From positions 1 to 64,000 of the forward strand of contig NZ_BBZJ01000037.1 of NCBI RefSeq assembly GCF_001417775.1: a stretch of 64,000 nucleotides of DNA, written 5' to 3'. The translations under genes were made by a program, and so were the position numbers. Under the pieces are notes generated by a model. That model was not told the DNA's origin, searched no databases, and saw only the letters and a list, made by a program, of their open reading frames with translations. The stretch is from Streptomyces sp. TP-A0356. Its GTDB lineage: Bacteria; Actinomycetota; Actinomycetes; Streptomycetales; Streptomycetaceae. This document shows, in pieces, positions 7,266 to 16,911 of this stretch (the first letter of the stretch is position 1; each line of letters starts with the position of its first letter).

Positions 7266-10200
7266 TCATGTGCACTGAGTGTTGGTCAGCTGTTGCAGGT
7301 CGGTATGTGGTTGGTGCGGCGCTTGGGGCATGGCGGCCGCCTTGGGCGGGGGCGGGCTGGTCACTCTTGGGGGTTGAGTCGTTCGGGTGGGAGGTGTTCG
7401 CGGCCTGTGGCGTCGGTGTTGTCGTTGATGTGGAGGGTGAGGTTGTCCAGGTCCGCGAGCGGGGCCAGGTCGATGGGTCCTTTGCAGTCCCACAGATGCA
7501 GGCGGGTCAGGTGGGGGAGCTGTTTGAGGGGGGGCAAGGCTGGTGCGTATCGTGCAGTCGCGCAGAGCCAGGCTGGTCAGTTGGTGGTGACGCTGCACGG
7601 TGGTGAGGTCGAGGCCTGACTGCTTTTCGATGTTGAGGGTCGCGAGGTGGAGGGGATGGCGCAGGCGGCTTAGCTGTGCGCCCTGGGCGTCGCCCACGAT
7701 GATGAGCCAGCTGAGCGAGGGCCATCGCTCCAGCCCGTCGAGGGTGATGTCCTGGCTGTTCTCGGTGAACCCCAGGCTGGTGAGGCCGGGGCCGGCGGGG
7801 ATGTCTCCAGCGCGGTTGACATCAGGGGAAAAGCCCAGGGTCAGATGGTCCAGGGCGGGTATGTCGGCGAGGGGTGTGAGTGACATGCCGCGTGCGAGGT
7901 CGTGGAGGTACAGCTGGTGCAGGGGCAGGCCGCGTAGGGGCTCGAGATCCTGCACCTGCGGGCAGCGGAAGATGGTGAAGATCCTGAGGCTGGGCAGTTG
8001 CACTAAGGGCGACAGGTCGCGCAGTGAACGGTCTCCGTCGAGGCACAGGTATTCCAGCCCGTCATGCTCCAGTATCTCGGGTGGGAGTCCCTGGAATCCC
8101 TTCAACCAGATGTTCGTGAACTGCGGCAGTCGTGGCAGCTCGGCAAGCTGCGCGGCGGTGCTCACCTTGAGATATGCCTTGGGCGTGATGGCGGACAGCA
8201 CGTGGTCCGTGTACTGCCTGGCATCGAAGGAGGCCCAGGCGGCTGCCAGTTCCTGGGTCACCGCAAGCCGAGTGTCCGCCCGGAACTGTGCGATCAGCCT
8301 GAGCGCGGCGTCGCCTCCGATCAGCGCCGCTGTCCTCACCACCGCGCCCGCGCTGCGGCTGTCCAGTCCCTCGGGGCCGGGGAGCAGTTCCAGCACCAGC
8401 TCACCTGCCTTGGCGAGCTGTTCGGCTTCCGCAGTGGTCCGTGGTGGGACCAGTTCGGCGGCCCGGTCCTGCACTTCCTGCCGCACCGCGGGGTCGAGTT
8501 CGGGCGCATGTTCGAGGCTTGCCGCGGCGAGCAGCACCAGCCGTTGCCGGTAGCGCGGTGTTCTGTCCGCTCGGCGCAGCAATTGCCGCAGCAGCCGGCC
8601 TCTCTCCTCTACCCGTGCGTGCCCGACCGCCATGCGTACGACGTCGTCCCACTGGTCGTCGTGGGCGTTGCGGACCAGGACGCCGAAGTCGCGGGCCTCT
8701 ACCGCCGCTTTCGCGCCGAGGTAGTCCTGGAAGGTTCGGTGGACGAAGTCGACGTAGCCGGGGACGGGTTCGCGCAGCAGGCCGCTGCGGATCAGCAGGT
8801 GGGAGAAGACCTGGCCGGCGTCGCCCTGTTCCCGTGCCTGCGGCATGGCGGCCAGCCACTCGTCCAGCATCGTGACGACCTCGTCCCGGGCCGCCTCGAC
8901 CTGGCCGTTGCGGATGAGCCAGTACGCCAGTCGCTGGAGCAGCACCGTCTGCTCGTCCCGGGAGAGGGAGACTCCCTCCACGGAGGTGATCTCCCGTTCC
9001 GTGTCGCGGCGGACCAGCAGCATGTCCAGGGCGGCGTCGTACAACTCCTTGCGGGCCCGGGGGAGGTGCATGCGGCGGTCGTGGTTGAGCGCGCACAGCA
9101 GGGCGCACATCAGCGGGTTGGCCGCCAGCCGGCCAAGGTCGCGGCGCGTCGCCACCGCCTGGTTCAGGCTCTCCTCGTAGCGGTCCAGCGACTCGGGCTC
9201 GGCGCCCGGGGGGCACTCCCGGCGGACCGCGTCGTGCCAGTGCCGGATGAACGCCCGGATGTCGTCGCCCTCCATCGGCAGCAGCGTGTGCACGGTGAAA
9301 CCCTGCGCTGCAAGCCAGTCCTGCGGCACCGCGGACGGGCGCGTGGTCACCACGTACCGTGCCCGCGGAAACGCGGCGATCAGCGATTTCAGCCAGTGCT
9401 CCGTGCGGCTGCGCAGCCGAGGTGGCACCTCGTCGACGCCGTCCACGAGCACCAGTGCCCGGCCGGTGCTGAGGAGTTCCTCGGTCCAGTCCTCAGGTGC
9501 GCGCAATGGTACGCCCGACGCGGTCAGGAAGTCCTCCGGCAGGGGCAGTCCCTCGGGGGTGTTGAAGGACCTCAGCCGCAGCACGAAGGGCACGCAGCGG
9601 TTCCAGTCGGCCAGCTCCGGGCCGAAGCTCTGCCGGGCCGCGTTCAGCGCCAGCCACTGCACCAGCGTCGACTTTCCCGACCCGGCCGATCCCCGCAGCA
9701 CCAGACGGTCACAGCCGGCGAGCGCCTGCTCCGCCTTCACCGAGGTCCGCGTGGCTCCCGGGACACCGAGCCCTTCGCGGTGCGGCTCATAGGCACGCTC
9801 GTCGTCCACCGCAAGGCTGATATACGCGGTATCCAGCGGCCATTCGGCACGGTGCCGGCCGCCCAGGGTTACCCCGAACAGCTCCAGGCGGGAGTGTGTC
9901 CCGGCGACGAAGTCCGCATACCGCTGCTCGAAACCGAGCGCGCTCTCCCCGGCCGGTCCCGTCACGGGCCGTTCCCGTAACAGCGCCCCGGTCCGCCGCG
10001 TGTGCTCCACCGCCGCCCGCGCCGCGAACGTCGGATGAGCAGTGAGCTGCTCCACCAGGTGCGCACAACACAGCTGAAGCAACTCGCCATACAGGTCTCG
10101 GGCTTGTTCCGCCAGGTCGGCTACGGAGCGGCGAAGCTCGTCGGCCAGACGCCCGGGGTCGAGGTCCGCGGCGAACATCCGGTCCGCGTCGATCGGGCCC

Positions 10201-10448
10201 GCCGCAGCGAACGTGTCCTGGACCGCCGCCACCGCCGCCAGCCTCTCGTGCTCCGGAAGCGAGGCATACGCGGACGCGATGCGTTCCCCAAGGACACGCG
10301 CCAGTTTCTCTGGACCTGCCGGCTTCGGCAGCGGTCGTACCGGATCCGCCACCAGACCCGCCCCCGGCTTCGGCGTCAGCACCGATTTCGCCACCGTCTG
10401 GGCCACCGTCGACGCCAACCGGACGACCACCGCTTCGAGCCCGTGCAT
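7266..10448 (-). CDS. NACHT-domain STAND NTPase with leucine-rich repeats (bacterial NLR)
   Basis: 1060 residues as read. Residues 1-190 are a helical N-terminal domain of the kind preceding many actinobacterial NACHT proteins. The NACHT core has Walker A GSAGSGKST at 253-261 and Walker B ALVLVDGVDE at 331-340, followed by winged-helix and helical parts. From about 790 come leucine-rich repeats (LEYLCLDGDRSLRDLSPL, LRIFTIFRCPQVQDLEPL, HQLYLHDLARGMSLTPLADI). After residue 971 the LRR pattern collapses into Pro/His-rich sequence at a run of seven C (7528-7534 on the plus strand as G). One base fewer would continue perfect LRR sequence to a stop at 7361. Related NLR proteins defend against phage, and the LRR part would be the sensor. 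Alone in its transcription unit. Confidence 0.85.
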   Translation of the reverse strand: MHGLEAVVVRLASTVAQTVAKSVLTPKPGAGLVADPVRPLPKPAGPEKLARVLGERIASAYASLPEHERLAAVAAVQDTFAAAGPIDADRMFAADLDPGRLADELRRSVADLAEQARDLYGELLQLCCAHLVEQLTAHPTFAARAAVEHTRRTGALLRERPVTGPAGESALGFEQRYADFVAGTHSRLELFGVTLGGRHRAEWPLDTAYISLAVDDERAYEPHREGLGVPGATRTSVKAEQALAGCDRLVLRGSAGSGKSTLVQWLALNAARQSFGPELADWNRCVPFVLRLRSFNTPEGLPLPEDFLTASGVPLRAPEDWTEELLSTGRALVLVDGVDEVPPRLRSRTEHWLKSLIAAFPRARYVVTTRPSAVPQDWLAAQGFTVHTLLPMEGDDIRAFIRHWHDAVRRECPPGAEPESLDRYEESLNQAVATRRDLGRLAANPLMCALLCALNHDRRMHLPRARKELYDAALDMLLVRRDTEREITSVEGVSLSRDEQTVLLQRLAYWLIRNGQVEAARDEVVTMLDEWLAAMPQAREQGDAGQVFSHLLIRSGLLREPVPGYVDFVHRTFQDYLGAKAAVEARDFGVLVRNAHDDQWDDVVRMAVGHARVEERGRLLRQLLRRADRTPRYRQRLVLLAAASLEHAPELDPAVRQEVQDRAAELVPPRTTAEAEQLAKAGELVLELLPGPEGLDSRSAGAVVRTAALIGGDAALRLIAQFRADTRLAVTQELAAAWASFDARQYTDHVLSAITPKAYLKVSTAAQLAELPRLPQFTNIWLKGFQGLPPEILEHDGLEYLCLDGDRSLRDLSPLVQLPSLRIFTIFRCPQVQDLEPLRGLPLHQLYLHDLARGMSLTPLADIPALDHLTLGFSPDVNRAGDIPAGPGLTSLGFTENSQDITLDGLERWPSLSWLIIVGDAQGAQLSRLRHPLHLATLNIEKQSGLDLTTVQRHHQLTSLALRDCTIRTSLAPPQTAPPPDPPASVGLQRTHRPGPARGPGQPHPPHQRQHRRHRPRTPPTRTTQPPRVTSPPPPKAAAMPQAPHQPHTDLQQLTNTQCT

Positions 10449-11115
10449 TGCCCGACCTCCCGTTGTCCCGCGGACGGCATCGTAGGCAGATGACCGGCCG
10501 CCGATGGGCGAGATCGCCAGAAGACGGGGATCGCCCTGCCGGCCGGCCGCCAGGCGCCATGGCAGTACGCTCGCGGCGCCGCAAAGACCGTCGAACGGCG
10601 GCCAGTCAGCCCCCTAGCCAGGCGGGGGCGGGAGATAGACGGTCTCTTCGCCCCTGGGAGTGAAGGAGGGCCCCTGCCCTCGATCAGCCGCCCCACGAGG
10701 TCTCGCCCTGCACCCGCGGTATCGAAGGCCACTCTTGCGTGCTGCTGAGCGTGCGTTCGGCTGCGTGTCTTCGTAGGGTTTTGAGTGCCCGGCTCGGACA
10801 GGACGGCAGGGCTTGGCGGTCCCGTGCCCGGTCGCACGTTGCATGGGACCGCCCCCGAGGAGTAACTGGCCGCGGCAGGGCAGGGTTGGATGCTCCTGTC
10901 GTCCCTTCCCGATGGCCCCGCGGCGGTCAGGCGAGCTGCTGGCGGTCAGTCCCCCGGGCCGCGCCCTGCTGCCTTTCGTCGTGAATCCCGACGCACGGCG
11001 GCCACCATCGCGCCTCCCAAGCGCTGCGCGCTGTCGCGTGCAGCGGTCGGATGGTGCGAGCGGCCCGGTAAATCCCTGCAGCTGGCGCGCGTGTGGCGTA
11101 CGGTGGTGTCACCGA
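10449..11115. other. long intergenic region upstream of the NACHT gene
   Basis: About 670 bases with no protein I can recognise. Frames are open on both strands simply because of high GC, and they lack ribosome-binding sites. It must contain the promoter of the NACHT gene and the 5' flank of the tRNA. I see no repeats or large hairpins. Confidence 0.5.
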
Positions 11116-11190
11116 CGCGGGGTGGAGCAGCTCGGTAGCTCGCTGGGCTCATAACCCAGAGGTCGCGTGGTTCAAATCCCGCCCCCGCTA
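11116..11190 (+). tRNA. initiator tRNA-fMet(CAT), with an extra base in the T arm
   Basis: The cloverleaf reads acceptor CGCGGGG/CCCCGCT, D stem GAGC/GCTC, anticodon arm CTGGG-CTCATAA-CCCAG and T loop TTCAAAT. The unpaired first base, the three consecutive G-C pairs in the anticodon stem and A11-T24 are initiator hallmarks. The T stem reads GCGTGG against CCCGC, so one T must bulge out for it to pair. The gene is therefore 75 bases where 74 are expected, and its T stem differs from the GCAGG/CCTGT usual in Streptomyces as I recall it. It may be a plasmid- or element-borne variant or a decayed copy. Confidence 0.8.
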
Positions 11191-11196
11191 CGAGCG

Positions 11197-11222
11197 AAGG
11201 GTCCGGCAGCAGCCGGGCCCTT
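11197..11222. terminator. hairpin after the tRNA
   Basis: Ten-base arms AAGGGTCCGG and CCGGGCCCTT (one G-T pair) around a six-base loop lie seven bases after the tRNA. This is a suitable terminator for its transcript. Confidence 0.6.
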
Positions 11223-11424
11223 CCCGTTCAACCCACTGCGCGAGGTTGGCGCGACGCCCGACAGCATCCTGCATGACGCGCTGACTGCCCGCGCCCGAAG
11301 GGCCGGCGCCTGAGGACAGCCGAGGTGCGGAGAGGGTCCGTGTCGTCTGCGTTCGGTACGGACCCTCGCAACAACCCTCTCACGCGCCCCACGCCACCGC
11401 CCACTCCACCCTCACCGCCGTCTT

Positions 11425-14109
11425 CTACGCCCACTCCATGCCGAGCTCTTGCAGCGCGTTCAGTTGCTCCGCGCTGAGCTTGTCGCGGCGGGTCTTGGTG
11501 TTGGATACCCATACGCCCAGCTTGACGGTCACCGGCTCCGTCTCGCCGTGGACGGCGATCTCCTCACTGTGGCCCCTGGGTACGGGCCGGTGGGCGCCTT
11601 CTCGTTCCACCCACTGGGTGAGGGCCGCAAGTCCGCGCTGGAATGCCTGCTGCGCCTTGCTCGGGCCCTTGCCCTTGGTGGCACGCTTTGCTGTCGGGGC
11701 ACCAGATGGCGCCTCAAGCGGCTTGATGCCCAGCTTGGACAGCCGTTCCTGTTGCTCGGTCGACAGCTGCGCCCAGGTGGTCGGCTGCTTTTGCCGTTGG
11801 AGCCATCGTCCGATGTCGTCGCCTTCGAACTGCACGCCGGGTGCGATGTGGGGGAGGCGGCCGTGGGGTTCGTCGGCGGCGAGGTCGGCGAGGATGCGGT
11901 AGTGGCGTTGCCAGTCGAGCGGCCAGGGGCAGTTCCAGTCCTCATCGACGGCGGTGAGCTGCGCGGACCGCACCGCGGCGCGCTCGGGGTCTTTGCCGAG
12001 GCCGCCTTTGCGGCGAAGGTTGGCCATGTGCTGGCCGACGGCCACGGTTCCGTCGCCAGCGGGATCGTCCCATACGGTGTCCTGGCGGGGGGCGAGGTGT
12101 CCGGTGGCTCGCCGGTAGGAGCGCAGCGCGGCGAGCTTGGCCTCCCAGGCTTCTTCGCCCGGCTCCCACACCATCCCGGCTTCTGGTGCGTCCAGCAGCT
12201 CCTTGCGGTGGGGATCGAGCTCCCCGGCCCGGAGTGCTTTGCGCTGTTGGTGGACCCATCGCCCAAGTGGAAAGGATTTCGTGGCGCCTACTTCGACCTC
12301 GGTGTCGTAGGGCACGGCGTGCAGGCCGGTGATCTCGTTCTCTGCTCGCCAGTGGAGCAGGGCCTGGTAGCCCTCCAACCAGACGAGGCTTTCGGGCCGG
12401 TAGACGCGGGTGCGGAGGAAGGCCGCGATGGTGGCTGCGTCCCGGGGGGAGGAGAAGTGGAGCAGGGCCGACTCGGTAGCGGCGTCGGTGCCGTCGTCCT
12501 GCTCCTGGTCCTCGCCCACCTCGCCGCCGGCGGTCCCGACGATCCGCCCGTCTTCGTCGCGCCGGAGGTGGACCTTGCGTTTCCCGCTGGTGAGGACACG
12601 GTTGGCGAGTTGCTCCACGAGGCGCTCCGAGTGGGAGCGCAGGCCTTGGAGCACGGCTACAACGGGTGCGAACGAGGCGGAGGCGATCATGTCGCGCGGG
12701 TCCTCGCCGGGCTGGAGGAAGACCGGCACAATGATCCGCGCCGTTTTCGCGGTCCCGTCCGGGTTCGGGCGGAGCGCGCGGCCGATGTTCTGGACGATCT
12801 CGACTTGGGAGGTGCGGGTGTCGGCGAAGCAGACGCCTTCCACTCCGCGGGTGCCGACGATGTCGACGCCTTCCCCGAGGACGCGGCAGCTGGAGAGGAA
12901 CGCCCGGTGCACGCGGCGGCCTGCGGCGTCGATGCCGCCTGCGAACTGCCGTAGCGTCTCGCGTCGTTCGGTGACGAGGTGGTCGCCGCACAGCCATGCC
13001 GACCAGACGCGGTCCGGCGGGAGGTGGCGGCCGGCTTCCAGCTGGTAGAAGGCCGCGTCGATCGATGACTTCGGCAGCTTCTCCGCTTTCGCCAGGTCGG
13101 CGTGGGAGGCGTCGTTGACGTACAACCGCGCGGCCGTCTCTGGGAGCTTCTCCGCGAACGCGGCGGCTTCCTCCACCTTTTGGTGGAAGGTCATGACGGT
13201 GCGCAGGTTGTGGGCGGCGGCGTGTTCAAGGAGCGCGGTCTGCAGCAGGGCGAGGCGCCGGCCCCGCTGCGCCTCCTCGGATTCCCCGAGGACGGGGGAG
13301 GGGTCGCGGATCTCCAGGACGTCGATCTCGAATGCGGCGAGGATGCCCCGCTCGATCGCCGCGCTCAGCCCGAGCTCGGCCAGCCACGGCCCGTAGGTTT
13401 CCGAGTCCTGGCCCATCGACGCGATCTCCAGCTCCTGGCGGTTCGCGCCCTTCTGCGGCCGGGGTGGGGCGAGGATGCGTGGGGTGGCGGTGAGGTAGAG
13501 CCGGAAGTCGGCCGGGATGCGGGTGTTGTCGTGGATCGCCGCCCATGGCCGCCCGAGATCGCCTGCAGTTGAGTGGGCTTCGTCGACGATGGCGAGGTCG
13601 AAGCCGTCCATCCGCTGTCCGTACAGGCGCTCGCCGCCCGCCAGAGCGGCCTCCAGCGGCCCACGAACCTTCCCCTGGCCCATCGGGTCCTCGAAGTCCT
13701 CACGGTCCACGAGAGAGGCGTACGTCGCGAACACGATGACCGGCCCGTGCCCGGCCCACAAGGCGAGTTGGATCGGGTTGGTGGTGGTGCGCACCCCCAG
13801 CTCGATCAGCACGGGGTCGTTCTCCAGCGAGCACACCGCGACCATGGGGGAGTGGTGCCCTACCGCCCGCCACGCCTGGGCGGTCTGCACGAGCAGGTCC
13901 AGGGTCGGCACGATGACGAGGATCCGGCCGTCCGGGAAGCACTCCAGCGCGCACGCGGCGGCGGTGATCGTCTTGCCCGATCCGGTCGCTGACACGATCG
14001 TGCCACGGGCACCCTGAGGGGGCACAGATGACCTTGCAGGGAATCCAACCCACTTCCGGAAACTCGCCTTCTGGGCCATCTGATGTTCCCGAAGCTGAAT
14101 ACCCGGCAT
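11425..14109 (-). CDS. SF2 DEAD/DEAH-box helicase with helicase-associated domains
   Basis: 894 residues from an ATG preceded by AGGAAAGGATCAGGG. Motif I is ATGSGKT (41-47), motif II DEAH (176-179), motif III LTATP (about 208) and motif VI QNIGRALRPN. After the two RecA-like domains, the C-terminal third carries helicase-associated repeats of the type WEAKLAALRSYRRATGHLAP and FQRGLAALTQWVEREGAHRP, terminating in LGMEW. Such helicases are frequent on Streptomyces linear plasmids and chromosome ends, and their substrate is undefined. It is minus strand and not obviously co-transcribed with a neighbour. Confidence 0.85.
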   Translation of the reverse strand: MPGIQLREHQMAQKASFRKWVGFPARSSVPPQGARGTIVSATGSGKTITAAACALECFPDGRILVIVPTLDLLVQTAQAWRAVGHHSPMVAVCSLENDPVLIELGVRTTTNPIQLALWAGHGPVIVFATYASLVDREDFEDPMGQGKVRGPLEAALAGGERLYGQRMDGFDLAIVDEAHSTAGDLGRPWAAIHDNTRIPADFRLYLTATPRILAPPRPQKGANRQELEIASMGQDSETYGPWLAELGLSAAIERGILAAFEIDVLEIRDPSPVLGESEEAQRGRRLALLQTALLEHAAAHNLRTVMTFHQKVEEAAAFAEKLPETAARLYVNDASHADLAKAEKLPKSSIDAAFYQLEAGRHLPPDRVWSAWLCGDHLVTERRETLRQFAGGIDAAGRRVHRAFLSSCRVLGEGVDIVGTRGVEGVCFADTRTSQVEIVQNIGRALRPNPDGTAKTARIIVPVFLQPGEDPRDMIASASFAPVVAVLQGLRSHSERLVEQLANRVLTSGKRKVHLRRDEDGRIVGTAGGEVGEDQEQDDGTDAATESALLHFSSPRDAATIAAFLRTRVYRPESLVWLEGYQALLHWRAENEITGLHAVPYDTEVEVGATKSFPLGRWVHQQRKALRAGELDPHRKELLDAPEAGMVWEPGEEAWEAKLAALRSYRRATGHLAPRQDTVWDDPAGDGTVAVGQHMANLRRKGGLGKDPERAAVRSAQLTAVDEDWNCPWPLDWQRHYRILADLAADEPHGRLPHIAPGVQFEGDDIGRWLQRQKQPTTWAQLSTEQQERLSKLGIKPLEAPSGAPTAKRATKGKGPSKAQQAFQRGLAALTQWVEREGAHRPVPRGHSEEIAVHGETEPVTVKLGVWVSNTKTRRDKLSAEQLNALQELGMEWA

Positions 14110-14743
14110 TTCCCTGATCCTTTCCTGAACCTTGTTCCGCCCGCTTCGGGAAATGACCGGGACGGCCTGGACGGCGGCACGGACACCATACTGTCGTCGT
14201 TCACCACGACTGGCTCGGCAGGCTGCGCCAGAGCCTGCGAGGCCGCAGCCCAGCCCGATCCGCTGCCGCCCGGATCAGCCGGCCGGACGCGCGGACAGCC
14301 ATAGCTCCGCCTGCAGCTCATCCGCTTGCGCACATGTCCCTGCCGCCCCACAGCCATCAGATCCCTGACGTGCTGCCACTTCGCGTGCGTCACCGCCCAG
14401 ATCCCCAGCCGGCCGCTTCCGGCCCACCTGGAACCAGGACGCATCCAGGGGTACTGCCGGGGCCGGGGCAGGTGGAGTGTGGGGCGCCGGGCGGATCGCG
14501 TGAGGCGGGCGGGAACGTGGATGCGGGAGCGCGTGATCATGCTGGTGGGGCCGGTCCGGTGCTTTGCGCGATGGCGTGCAAGTACATGGCGCCCGAGGAA
14601 GGCCTGCCAAATGAGACCCGGATGATCCCTTTCCGGTGGGGATTTGCATGTTGCTCCTGCAGCGCGCAACACCGGGCAGATCATGGGAGTGTGAAGACGG
14701 CTCAGTTGCGGAGTACGGGATAGAGGTTTGGGGGAGTGGGACA
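14110..14743. other. intergenic region between divergent helicase and DUF2637 genes
   Basis: About 630 bases separating divergent genes. I find no supported coding sequence; frames on both strands lack recognisable protein content. The last 30 bases carry the GGGGGAGTGGG ribosome-binding site of the DUF2637 gene. The stretch presumably contains two divergent promoters. Confidence 0.5.
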
Positions 14744-16642
14744 GTGGCTGCGGGGAACGGCAAGGCACCCCTGCTGACCGGGGTGCATCGGGTCCTCATC
14801 GGCGTCGTCGTGACAGGCGCGGTGATCATCGCCGGTATCGGCTTCGCGGGCTCGTACGCGGCGGTCCGCGAGTTGGCCGTCAAGAAGGGCTTCGGGAACT
14901 TCTCCTACGTCTTCCCGATCGGCATCGACGCCGGCATCTGCGTCCTGTTGGCCTTGGACCTCCTCCTTACCTGGATCCGCATCCCCTTCCCGCTCCTGCG
15001 CCAGTCGGCCTGGCTGTTGACGGCAGCCACCATCGCGTTCAACGGCGCGGCGGCTTGGCCGGATCCGCTGGGCGTGGGCATGCACGCGGTCATCCCGGTC
15101 CTGTTCGTGGTCGCGGTCGAGGCCGCCCGCCACGCGATCGGCCGCATCGCCGACATCACGGCCGACCAGCACATGGAGGGCGTACGCCTCACCCGCTGGC
15201 TGCTCTCGCCGCTGCCCACGTTCCTTCTGTGGCGCCGCATGAAGCTGTGGGAGCTGCGCTCCTACGACCAGGTCATCAAGCTGGAGCAGGAACGCCTCGT
15301 CTACCGGGCCAGTCTCCGTTCCCGCTTCGGCCGCGCCTGGCGTCGTAAGGCCCCGGTGGAGTCGCTGATGCCGCTGCGCCTGGCCCGCTACGGCGTCCCC
15401 CTGGCCGAGACGGCCCTGGCTGGCCTGGCCGCGGCCGGCATTGAGGAGCCGCCCATCCAGTTCACCGTTAAGCGGGCCCCTGTGCCGGGACAGCGCCAGA
15501 GTCCCGCACTCGAGGCCGTCGTCGAGCAGGAGACGGAACCTGCGCAGCTGAGGGGCGCCGAGCCTCAACCGATGAAGCAGGCGGCCTCCGCAGGTCCCGG
15601 CCGGTTGCCTGAACACGGTGTGGGAGACGAAGGCAACGGCCGGCATCTCGCCGACGCCTACCAGGCATGGCTCGCCGCCTTCGGAGCAGAGCCCACGAGC
15701 GCGCAGTTCGCTCTCTGGTTGCAGGACCGATACGGCATCGCCACCGCAGCCGGCGGGCCACTGTCTGACCATCAGCTGGAGCCCCTTGTGCAGGTCCTCA
15801 AGCAGCGCAACGCGCCGTCGGCCGGATCCGAAGACGAGCGCGGGCCTGAAGACGCGCAACGCGCGGACGACGGACTGACGTGGGGCGACTACTTCTACAA
15901 CGCCTGGCATAGCTACGCCCAGGAGCACGGCTCCTATCCCGATGCTGCCGCCCTGGCCGAGCACGTGTATCAGCGCGACGGCATCACGGGCGCCACCGGT
16001 CAGCCTGTCACCGCGGCCGAGGTGCAGGCCTACGTCGCTGAATTCCATTCCCGCGAGTACGGCATCGGCGGCCCAGCCTTCGCCCCGCCTGCCGAGGACG
16101 AGGCTAAGGCTGATCCTAGCGAGCAGTCGGAGGGCGAGCCCCTGCCGGGGCCGGAGAGCGAACGGCAGACCGCGGCCGCCGGCGCCCAGGCTGCCAACAA
16201 GGAGCGCGGCCGCAGAATCGACGCCAAGGTCGACGAGCAGTCCCCGCCTCAGGACCCTGCCGAGGGAGGTGGCCTTACCGTCGTCGACCGCTACTACCTC
16301 CAGTGGATGGAGTATCAGGCTCAGTACGGCGGCGAACCTGCCCCTGACGAGCTGTCCGCCTTCCTCGCGGAAAAGGGCATGCTGGGCCGGGGAGGCAAGC
16401 CCGTCAGCCCGTCCACGCTGCGCCGCTACCCGCTCGCCTTCCGCACCTACAACGTCTGGGCGGAGCACCGCGTGCGCACCGAGGCGCCTTCTGCCGATGC
16501 CGTTGCGCAGGACTGCGCAGCCCGCGGGATCACCGCTCAGTACAACAAACCGATCACCCCGGCGCAGATCACTGAGCAGACCGCAGACTTCGAGCGGCGC
16601 TGGCATGCTCTGACCCGGTATCACGCCGAGGCTCAGCAGTAG
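14744..16642 (+). CDS. DUF2637 membrane protein with a C-terminal array of degenerate repeats
   Basis: 632 residues from the GTG at 14744, preceded by GGGGGAGTGGG; the frame is open further upstream but has no better start. Four hydrophobic helices (about 13-38, 62-82, 88-105, 113-130) form the DUF2637 domain, which is common on Streptomyces plasmids and likened to spread proteins. After a basic stretch (165-215), four modules follow (about 303-355, 381-437, 513-570, 571-625). Each is built on the scheme aromatic-x3-W, a G-x-x-P turn, a helix and a second G followed by P-hydrophobic (AYQAWLAAFGAEPTSAQF, FYNAWHSYAQEHGSYPDAAA, YYLQWMEYQAQYGGEPAPDE). The repeats look like small DNA-binding or protein-binding helical units. 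A role in plasmid spread or maintenance is inference. Confidence 0.75.
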   Translation: MAAGNGKAPLLTGVHRVLIGVVVTGAVIIAGIGFAGSYAAVRELAVKKGFGNFSYVFPIGIDAGICVLLALDLLLTWIRIPFPLLRQSAWLLTAATIAFNGAAAWPDPLGVGMHAVIPVLFVVAVEAARHAIGRIADITADQHMEGVRLTRWLLSPLPTFLLWRRMKLWELRSYDQVIKLEQERLVYRASLRSRFGRAWRRKAPVESLMPLRLARYGVPLAETALAGLAAAGIEEPPIQFTVKRAPVPGQRQSPALEAVVEQETEPAQLRGAEPQPMKQAASAGPGRLPEHGVGDEGNGRHLADAYQAWLAAFGAEPTSAQFALWLQDRYGIATAAGGPLSDHQLEPLVQVLKQRNAPSAGSEDERGPEDAQRADDGLTWGDYFYNAWHSYAQEHGSYPDAAALAEHVYQRDGITGATGQPVTAAEVQAYVAEFHSREYGIGGPAFAPPAEDEAKADPSEQSEGEPLPGPESERQTAAAGAQAANKERGRRIDAKVDEQSPPQDPAEGGGLTVVDRYYLQWMEYQAQYGGEPAPDELSAFLAEKGMLGRGGKPVSPSTLRRYPLAFRTYNVWAEHRVRTEAPSADAVAQDCAARGITAQYNKPITPAQITEQTADFERRWHALTRYHAEAQQ

Positions 16643-16911
16643 CAAGCCTCAGGCCGAGCCTACGCCGCACGTGACGTCACGCCCGCCAGTAGCCGACCGC
16701 GGCACCTGCCCCTTAAAGTGCGTTGCGTTGTAGGGTCCGCGACTTCGTTGGCACTGGGTCCTGCGGGAAGGCCGGGATCCGGGGGTGGTGAGCAGTGAGG
16801 GGTCTTGGTGGTTGGTGAGTAATCGGTGGCTCCTCCTGGGTCGAGTCGGTGATAGCGAGTGAGGTGTCCATCGTCTTGATGATCGCCGGTTTGCCGACCG
16901 GAGTTCACCGG
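16643..16911. other. intergenic, between two convergent genes
   Basis: About 270 bases without a gene. A perfect 10-bp palindrome GTGACGTCAC is at 16671-16680. No long hairpin is seen. Confidence 0.5.

Noticed and set aside
10614..10844. short minus-strand frame upstream of the NACHT gene
   Set aside because: Arg/Pro-rich, no start signal and no recognisable family.
11116..11190. tRNA as attachment site of the element
   Set aside because: I looked for a direct repeat of the tRNA 3' half near the integrase and the right edge and did not find one by eye; the idea remains untested.
14702..16645. 647-codon minus-strand frame
   Set aside because: Complement of the DUF2637 gene; no motifs and no ribosome-binding site.
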